NCBI RefSeq assembly: GCF_904849725.1
Contig: NC_058523.1
Coordinates: forward strand, 109,060,189-109,124,188
Origin: Hordeum vulgare subsp. vulgare
Lineage: Eukaryota > Streptophyta > Magnoliopsida > Poales > Poaceae
Length of the DNA stretch: 64,000 nucleotides
Direction of reading: 5' to 3'
Part shown: positions 58,065 to 64,000 of the stretch, piece by piece
Position numbering within the stretch: the stretch's first letter is position 1
Layout: every line of letters starts with the position of its first letter
The notes under the pieces: model-generated
Seen by the model: only the letters and a program-made list of their open reading frames with translations
Told to the model about the DNA's origin: nothing
Database searches by the model: none
Position numbers and translations under genes: made by a program

Positions 58065-58697
58065 CTCTCTCTTCCGTCCCAAGCCTTAAATACCCAACAG
58101 CAAGATTCCCCATCGAGCACATCGTCGGCTTGCGGAAGATCTGCAGTATCCTGAGGATCATGCACACTGTAGCATGACAGTGACATTACATGCGTGGAAC
58201 TCGGGCATCATCCCACTACTTGCATCTCTGTTGAAACAGCCTCCCACGCGCTCCCTCTATTCAAAAAATCATGAAAAATCCGTCCGACGTCATACCCCGA
58301 TTAGATTTTGTATCCACGGGGTGTAACGAGGTGAGCCGAATGATCTTTTTGCTCGACCCCCTACAGCCCTAGATCATTCGGGAAATAAATGAAGACGACC
58401 CGGTCATCCTGCCCCCAATGCAAGTGGGGATCCGTCCCCTCTTGCCGATTGAGCACGCGGAGTATAGAGCTCTCGCGCACCCAACTCATGGAATCTATCT
58501 TCCCGAAAGATAGTCCATCACCGCCGACTGCAGACATACTCGTAGGACTGGACAGTCGAAATACATCACTCTTGAATCCGTGGAGGTTTGCCAAGAGTCC
58601 GAATGATGCAGCCCCGAGCTATAGCCCAAGAATCTCTGGAGACATTGAAGGAAGTCATTCACTCAACCTGCAAAACCTCAACTGATTTGGGGACTAC
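58065..58697 (+). other. 3' internal region of the Tat-like element, upstream of its antisense gene
   Basis: A minus-strand TATA-like GTATTTAAG (58093-58085) lies about 140 nt upstream of the antisense ATG at 20800 once Copia B is removed. Opposed open frames exist on both strands (58389-58685 plus, 58361-58594 minus); neither shows a domain and I cannot say which is real. The region ends with TTTGGGGACTAC, a purine-rich tract directly before the LTR. Confidence 0.5.
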
Positions 58698-59286
58698 TGA
58701 TGGGGTTGTACATTAGGTTAGGACTACGGACCTACCTCCTTAGGCTTGCCTAGAGCCCCTTACGGACACGAGTGTCCTTAAAGTCACCGGTATAGCCTCG
58801 GCCTCACTCGGTTCAGCAACCGTCACTCAGCCTGCTTGGAGTCACTCGGACCACCTTGTGTTAGTAGGACACATCCTGGCACTCGAACCACAACAAGGTG
58901 AAGGCACCGAAGAGGCTACAACGGCTAAGGACTAAATTCATCACATGAAGTGAAGTGAAGACTCATGTTACCAGTAACATCGAGGGTTAAATCTGTCGTT
59001 TCTAGTAACTTCCCTCTTTATTAGCAATAATTTCCTTGTAATGAAGCTCAGCCGGTCGTGGAAGCAACTATATAAACCACTCCCGGGCTCCAACTCAAGG
59101 GTTCAACACTTTGTAATATTTTGCACCCCCATAAGAAAACATCAGCGTCCGGGCTCGAGACGTAGTGCTGTTACCACTTCAGAGTGGGGCCTGAACTCGT
59201 AAATCTGAGTGCATCTGCTGCGCCTAGTTAGACATCGCACCTTCGTTCGTACCCCTAGATACTATTGTTGGGGTCATTCCACGACA
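58698..59286 (+). repeat. 3' LTR of the Tat-like element
   Basis: 589 bp, TGATGGGGTTG to TCATTCCACGACA. It has a clear TATA box (CTATATAAACC, 59068-59078) in plus orientation. The partner LTR is not in the window. Confidence 0.65.
59068..59078 (+). promoter_or_regulatory. TATA box of the Tat-like LTR
   Basis: CTATATAAACC is followed by a C-rich leader, and TTTGTAATATTTTGCA downstream may hold the polyadenylation signal. Confidence 0.6.
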
Positions 59287-59830
59287 GTTAGCTTATGCCC
59301 AATTTGGATGAGTGACCCTGGTAAATACACGATATCTCAAAGTGAAGAAACCCTGAAAATCAAAGGATGAAGCAAGGCAATGAAAGCATCTACGCAACCA
59401 CTTGGAGACGATAACTTGCGCATGCCACAAGTTCGAGATAGGTTGATATGTATTCTTCAATGGGAAGATGAAGGAGTTCACCTTTTCTATGTTATTTTAG
59501 CTAGGAGAGAGAAGTAGTTAGTGTTTCTAACTTGTGATAACTTGGTCATTTGCGAGTACGAATAGTATGATAACAACTAGAATGATGAGTTCACCTTTTT
59601 ATCCTATTTTACCTAGAATGATGAAGAGTTGTTTAACTAGTATGATAACAACTAGAATGATGAGGAGTTTATTAAGATGAGGATGAGTTCTTATATGACA
59701 TATGCTAGTACGAATTAGATGAATCAAAACATCGTATTTTCTTCTAATTCAACTTGATCTCTTGCATTCATCTGATTTGTACTCATGTTGTATATTAATA
59801 TACATAACAGCATGAAAATACAATATAAAT
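59287..59830. other. AT-rich sequence left of the CACTA end
   Basis: No gene. It may be internal sequence of the CACTA element. It contains a 27-bp perfect direct repeat (59563-59589 and 59638-59664) and related GATGAG words. The left border of the CACTA element was not found. Confidence 0.4.
59563..59664 (+). repeat. Two copies of a 27-bp direct repeat
   Basis: TAGTATGATAACAACTAG followed by AATGATGAG occurs at 59563-59589 and again at 59638-59664. Confidence 0.9.
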
Positions 59831-59839
59831 ATATAAAAA

Positions 59840-60060
59840 ATTACACGTGATTAGTACTAGCGCGGGTTAAAGAAACGCTCCACCAATGGTTAGCAGTGGC
59901 GCATTTAGGAAAACACGCTACCGCCAATTTAGTTACCAGTAGTGCCGGTCGACCAACGCTACTGATACTTATTAGCCGTAGCATCGTAATAATAGCATGT
60001 ATGGTCGCGCTACTGCTAGGCTTTATAGTCACGCTATTGTTAAGGTTTTCCCTAGTAGTG
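59840..60060 (-). mobile_element. CACTA DNA transposon terminus
   Basis: The minus strand begins CACTACTAGGGAAAA at 60060, a typical Triticeae CACTA terminal inverted repeat. About 200 bp of subterminal repeats follow: GCTACTG/CAGTAGCG words at roughly 20-30 bp spacing. The flanking trinucleotide is CAT (60061-60063). No transposase and no second terminus are visible, so the element is truncated or its other end is destroyed. Confidence 0.75.
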
Positions 60061-60455
60061 CATGGACCACTCATTTACTGAGCAAGCTTCAATCACCGTT
60101 CAACCTCGCCACATGCAACACCTGGGACTATGGTCGTACGACCGAGGGAGATCGAACCATGCTGGACATAACTTATGAAGCCAAGAAATCATCCGGCTGT
60201 TTTGAAATGTTTTTCAACATGTTATATTTGTGAAGGCGGACGCTGGTGTCCTCCGGCTGCCTCATGTGTGGGATCAGCCGGGTCGCTGGCCAGTTGATCG
60301 TTTGACCAGACCATGTTGTGAGCCGTACGATTCACCTTAATCAGCCTATTTCATATCCATTTCTTCTCATTCATGGGTGTTGATTACGGGCACCGCTCCA
60401 TCGTGTATCTGGGCTCCACTTGACTGACTAGGTGGGCCAAATGAGATGATCAAAT
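60061..60455. other. Unassigned sequence between the CACTA end and the LINE
   Basis: No ORF with recognisable motifs and no repeat found. It may include the 3' untranslated tail of the LINE. Confidence 0.4.
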
Positions 60456-62040
60456 ATTAAGCTACATGCATACCTGTGTTCTGGCATAGCAGAATAACAT
60501 CCAAAAAACAAGTCTTTGCCAACAAAGGCTTTCGCCCCGCTATAAATAAAGCAAACCGCCAGATCACAACATTCGACATGAGTTCAGCACACACACGCAC
60601 GCATATAAGTATCACAAGGCACCACCAAAGGGTTCCGCTGAGGGCACAACTCAACAAGCCCTAAGAGACACACCCACACCCAAACCCAATAGCGAGAGGA
60701 TGTAAAAGCCACATCAGGCTAATCTGGCTGTGGAGGAGGCAGCGTAAGCGGGGGCGCCATGCGGAGAGCCATCAGACGAAGGTTGACGATGATGTTGTTG
60801 ATGGTGTCTCGGTAGGAAGAGCGGCTAAGTGGCCGCTAGAGCTGCAGGAAACCACACATTTTAGAAACTGCGTCAGTGGCACGTCGAAGGGGCACACGCT
60901 GAATCACAAGCTTGTTCCAAATAGTCCAGAGAGTCCACATGAGCACCCCGATGGTTAGCCACCTAATATGGCGGTACAACAATGGGACGGACTGGATCTA
61001 TGCTGACATGTCAGGGACATTGGTATTGCACCATTGATCACCGATGGTTTCGTGAAAGAAACCCCAGAGAAATTGAGCAGTGACGCAAGTGAAGAAGACG
61101 TGATTGGAGTCCTCCAACACGTCGCACACGGGGCAGATCCCATCTCGAGGGCCATTGTGTTTGAGCACCTCTACCCAAAGGGAACCCGACCCCGGATCCA
61201 TTGCCACATGAAGATTCTGATTTTTAGTGGCAACCTAATGCCCCGCACGTCTGTGAGGGCCTCTGGGGCAGACGACGAGGGGATGGCCCCATGGTAAGAT
61301 CGAGCGGAGAAGCATCCCAAGAGCTCCAGGCAGCAACACATGCGGTCCGCGGCAGTGTCGACGTCGGGCGAGTGGAGGGCGATGCATTGCAACAACTCAT
61401 CCCAGGCGGCGAGCTCACGCGCCCCGAAAGGGCGGCGGAACGCGAGGTGCCCAAGGTCCATAAGGGCGACCTCAACCGTGGTCCTAGGATCCACCACGAT
61501 GAAGAATAAAATCGGGAATTGGGCGGCGAACGGCAATTCACCAGCCCATCGATTATACCAAAACAGCATATCAGACCCGGATCCAATCGAGAAGGAAGAG
61601 CCGATGCGAAGGACACGGAGCAACTGGATGACTGATTGTCGGAACTACAAGCCATCGGAGCGTTGGCAGAATGCCAGCGACTGGCCCCAAAGGTACTTGC
61701 TCCTAATGATGTCGAGCTAGAGGCCACCAAAACCATTGACAATCCTCCAAAGCCACTTAGTCACCAAGGGGATGTTCCTGCGCTTGGCCGACATGATCCC
61801 CAAACCACCCTGGTCGCGGGGCTTGCAGATGTCGGGCCAGCTGACCATGTGGTATTTCTGCTTATCGCCCTCGCCAACCCAATAGAATCTAGACTCGTAC
61901 TTTGCAATCTCGTGATGCAAAGTCTCATGGAGACTCTAGAACCTCATCACGAAAATGAGAAGGCTGGACAGGGAGGAGTTCATGAGTATGGTTCTGGCCG
62001 CCTTGGACAACCATCGGCCTTGCCACAGTTCGATCCGGTG
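60456..62040 (-). pseudogene. LINE (L1-type) reverse transcriptase C-terminus, 5'-truncated
   Basis: Read right to left: ELWQGRWLSKAARTILMNS (about 62030-61970), then YWVGEGDKQKYHMVSW and CKPRDQGGLGI (61860-61770), SGSDMLFWYNRWAG (61570-61530), and a zf-RVT zinc motif CPVCDVLEDSNHVFFTC (about 61140-61090). These are in the order found in plant LINE ORF2 proteins, in several frames with stops. The tail (60456-60560) contains TTTGCTTTATTTATA, as in grass LINE 3' ends. Endonuclease and RT palm are missing, as expected for a 5'-truncated insertion. The overlapping plus-strand frames are shadows. Confidence 0.85.
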
Positions 62041-62219
62041 TTGTAGACTGTAGAAGCTCATCATGAAAAACAAGTCTTTTACGGGTCTTCAGTAAGTGCA
62101 TGGCAGCAACATGCAACCCTGGATGTCAAAACAGCGAACGAGGTGCTGCAAAGACCAACAGTGGGTGGCTCATGGCTGCTTCGTATCATGACAGACACAT
62201 TACAAGCTGAGATGGCATT
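62041..62219. other. Border sequence right of the LINE
   Basis: CATCATGAAAAACAAGTC here resembles CATCACGAAAATGAG at about 61947, so it may still be LINE-derived. Otherwise nothing is visible. Confidence 0.3.
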
Positions 62220-62900
62220 GTTGTGAGGGTAGCATTGTTGTTGCGGGCGTCAAAGCGAGCCGTGAGTAGTGTTGCACTGCTCTATGATGGTGGCCCGACT
62301 ACTTCGACTATCGAGGCATGCTCTGACCGTCCCGACTACTTCGACGACCATGGTAATTCTCCAAGGTGTGCAGCGATGGCGGCCGGCGACCCAACTTCTT
62401 TGAAGACTATGGTGGTGCTATGAGGCATGTTGCAATGACAGCGGTGATGATAAGAGGTGTGATGCAACGGCGACCTGGTTGATTTGACGGCCATGGTGAT
62501 GATACGAGGTCTGTTGCAACGGCGTCCCCGTCGAGGAAAGTGGTGATGCTATGAGGCGTGTTGTGATGGCGACCCAACTGCTTCGGCGACAGTGATGGTG
62601 CTACCAAACGTGTTTCGACGGTGGCCTGTTCGCTTTCATGATGTTGCGACGACATCCGTCGATGGCCGCGACGATGCTACAACAGCAACATGGTTGTTTA
62701 GGCAATGTTGCGACGACGTACTCCGATGATAGACGTCGCCCTGTGTGCTGCGAACGGTCACAACAATATTGCAATGGTTTCTTCCCGTCTGTGGCATTAC
62801 AGCGATGATGGCACGACTGCTTCGAAGATGTTACAACAACGATCTGATTCGCGTGCTCGGATGCTGCTGCGATGGCAGCTTCGATGGCTTCAATGTCAGA
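62220..62900. repeat. Degenerate tandem repeat, unit about 55-65 bp
   Basis: Variants of TGCTATGAGGCGTGTTG, CAACGGCGACC and CTGCTTCGACGA recur in this order roughly ten times. It has no conserved reading frame; frames on both strands are repeat-driven. Similar arrays occur inside grass DNA transposons, but no terminal repeats are seen. Confidence 0.65.
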
Positions 62901-63289
62901 TGAGGTCTTACGAACGTTACTCAAAGCATGGATTGATAAAGCATGTCAGTAGAAAGAGAAGAATAGCCTACTCTTGTGCGAAACCGGCAACCTCGTGAGC
63001 CCGACAAGACGGTGACAGTGGCCTTCCTGGTACCAAGCGATGGTGGCCTTCCGTGTTCTACTCTTTCTCGCTATCGGCAACCGTCGTGGACGTGTCGACC
63101 TCATCATTTATATCATATTTAATATGGATCAGAGGACTGTGTTTTGAAGTGTGACATTTATGTCAACTGAAATACAAGGGACCAAAACGAAAGCTTTCAA
63201 GGTGGATTTTTTTTCAAAACTACTACGTATTTTCTAAAAAATTCAAAAAGCATATGTTCTTTTTTTTAAATGTCAAAACTAGCACCCCG
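62901..63289. other. Unassigned sequence
   Basis: No gene. It holds poly-T/A runs near 63205-63270 and nothing else notable. Confidence 0.4.
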
Positions 63290-63430
63290 TCAACCTCTGG
63301 TGGGCCGACGGGGGACATATTGGTCTGTGGGAGGCTGAAATGGGCCTGTCGGCCTGCGGGTGGCCGAAGAGCCACATGTTGGCCTGCGGTTGGCCGAAGA
63401 GGGCCCGTCGGCCTCTAGGAGGCCGAAGAG
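63290..63430. repeat. GC-rich minisatellite, about 31-bp units, four copies
   Basis: Units share GGCCTGCGG(G/T)TGGCCGAAGAG with drift toward both ends. The array is flanked by AT-rich sequence. Confidence 0.75.
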
Positions 63431-63770
63431 TGTCAGGGGCACAAAACGTAATTAAGATGGCCTCAAATGAAAACGTTATCAACATGAACTATATTCGTCT
63501 CATTGATTCGGTCGATATTGATATAAAAAACGTCTTAATCCGAAGTCGTATGCGAACTTAGAGCCAAAACAGGATCAGGGACAAAAGCTATAGAGTTACT
63601 TCGGACACACCGAATGGATGTCAGAAAATTTGATGCACTTGGTGAGACCGTGTGGAATACAGAAGAGTACATAAGTATGGTTATGTTCACTCGATGATAC
63701 CGAGTGAACGTGACCAAACTCTCCGAGTGACTGCATAAATCTTGTTAACCCCATTTTAAAATATGCTTCC
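63431..63770. other. Unassigned sequence left of the edge LTR
   Basis: No gene. Short CCGAGTGA words recur three times between 63640 and 63735. It directly abuts the incoming Copia LTR. Confidence 0.4.
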
Positions 63771-64000
63771 TGTTGGTGAACGTCGCATGGGAAACAAAAA
63801 ATTTCCTACGCGCACGAAGACCTATCATGGTGATGTCCATCTACGAGAGGGGATGTGTGATCTACGTACCCTTGTAGACCGTATAGCAGAAGCGTTAGTG
63901 AACGCGGTTGATGTAGTGGAACGTCCTCACGTCCCTCGATCCGCCCTGCGAACCGTCCCGCGATCAGTCCCACGATCTAGTGCCTAACGGACGGCACCTC
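63771..64000 (-). repeat. BARE/Angela-like Copia LTR, cut by the window edge
   Basis: TGTTGGTGAACGTCGCATGG starts a third LTR of the same type and orientation as Copia A and B, followed by the CCGTCCCGCGATC repeats typical of this LTR end. Whether it belongs to a solo LTR or a full element cannot be seen. Confidence 0.88.

Larger units (their letters stand above)
19884..59286 (+). mobile_element. Tat-like Gypsy element, 3' half, split by Copia B
   Basis: The left piece (19884-20917) carries the antisense gene and the right piece (58060-59286) carries its upstream region, a purine-rich tract and a plus-oriented LTR. Removing Copia B with one TSD copy joins the two directly. An antisense ORF between pol and the 3' LTR is known from Tat-lineage elements such as maize Grande, which is why I assign that type. 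No pol is visible because Gypsy X cuts the element at 19884, so the lineage is inferred. Confidence 0.55.

Noticed and set aside
59563..59664. CRISPR-like direct repeats
   Set aside because: There are only two copies with a 48-bp gap in a plant transposon context, and no array.
61034..62046. Plus-strand ORFs up to 136 codons
   Set aside because: They lie opposite the LINE reverse-transcriptase motifs and are shadows.
1..64000. Host gene fragments captured by the transposons
   Set aside because: Every frame with recognisable motifs is retrotransposon- or LINE-derived. I saw no exon with a cellular domain.

Overview
The window looks like intergenic DNA from a large grass genome, most likely a Triticeae species (wheat, barley, Aegilops or rye). 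Three separate LTRs (positions 9195, 20918 and 63771) carry the BARE/Angela/WIS Copia signature: TGTTGGAAATATGCCC at one end and TTCCCCAACA at the other, read on the minus strand. Almost every other base belongs to Gypsy elements inserted into one another. I found no host protein gene, tRNA, rRNA or CRISPR array. No database was searched. Families are called from LTR ends, primer-binding sites (PBS), target-site duplications (TSD) and protein motifs read by eye.

Bases 1-59286 can be read as one nest. Base layer: the 3' half of a plus-strand Gypsy element of Tat-like type (LTR 58698-59286), which carries an antisense gene (19884-20800, minus) of the putative gypsy-type transposon family. Layer 1a: Gypsy X (minus) sits in that antisense gene. 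Its roughly 3.8 kb 5' LTR survives as 7436-9194 plus 17831-19883, and its interior runs left from 7435. Layer 1b: Copia B (20918-58059, minus, perfect TSD CTTCT). Layer 2 inside Gypsy X: a non-autonomous Athila-like element (1-6389, minus, gag and protease only) and Copia A (9195-17830, minus, one end eroded). Layer 2 inside Copia B: Gypsy G1 (24061-38261, plus) cuts the Copia reverse transcriptase, and Gypsy G2 (42974-57300, minus, perfect TSD AGAAC) cuts its 5' LTR. G1 and G2 are chromodomain Gypsy elements with 4.2 kb LTRs. By eye their LTR pairs differ by about 3-4% and 1% in the sampled parts; the Copia B pair differs by about 6% and the Copia A pair by about 10%. This fits the insertion order implied by the nesting.

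From 59287 to 63770 the DNA is older and mixed: a CACTA transposon end (TIR at 60046-60060), a minus-strand LINE reverse-transcriptase remnant (60456-62040), a degenerate tandem repeat (62220-62900) and a short GC-rich minisatellite (63290-63430). A third BARE/Angela-like LTR enters at 63771 and leaves the window.

The most interesting signal is in the 5' leaders of G1 and G2. These two diverged families lie on opposite strands, yet each has an extra open frame of about 255 codons between PBS and gag. In both, a splice-acceptor-like AG directly abuts the extra ORF's ATG, and a second one, AG|GATGGTG, abuts the gag ATG. This suggests a splicing choice between the extra protein and Gag-Pol. Other points of note are an antisense gene with its own TATA-like box in the Tat-like element, two Copia copies that share the same lethal lesions (so were probably mobilised in trans), and a sharply localised block of divergence at the U3 edge of the otherwise young G2 LTRs.
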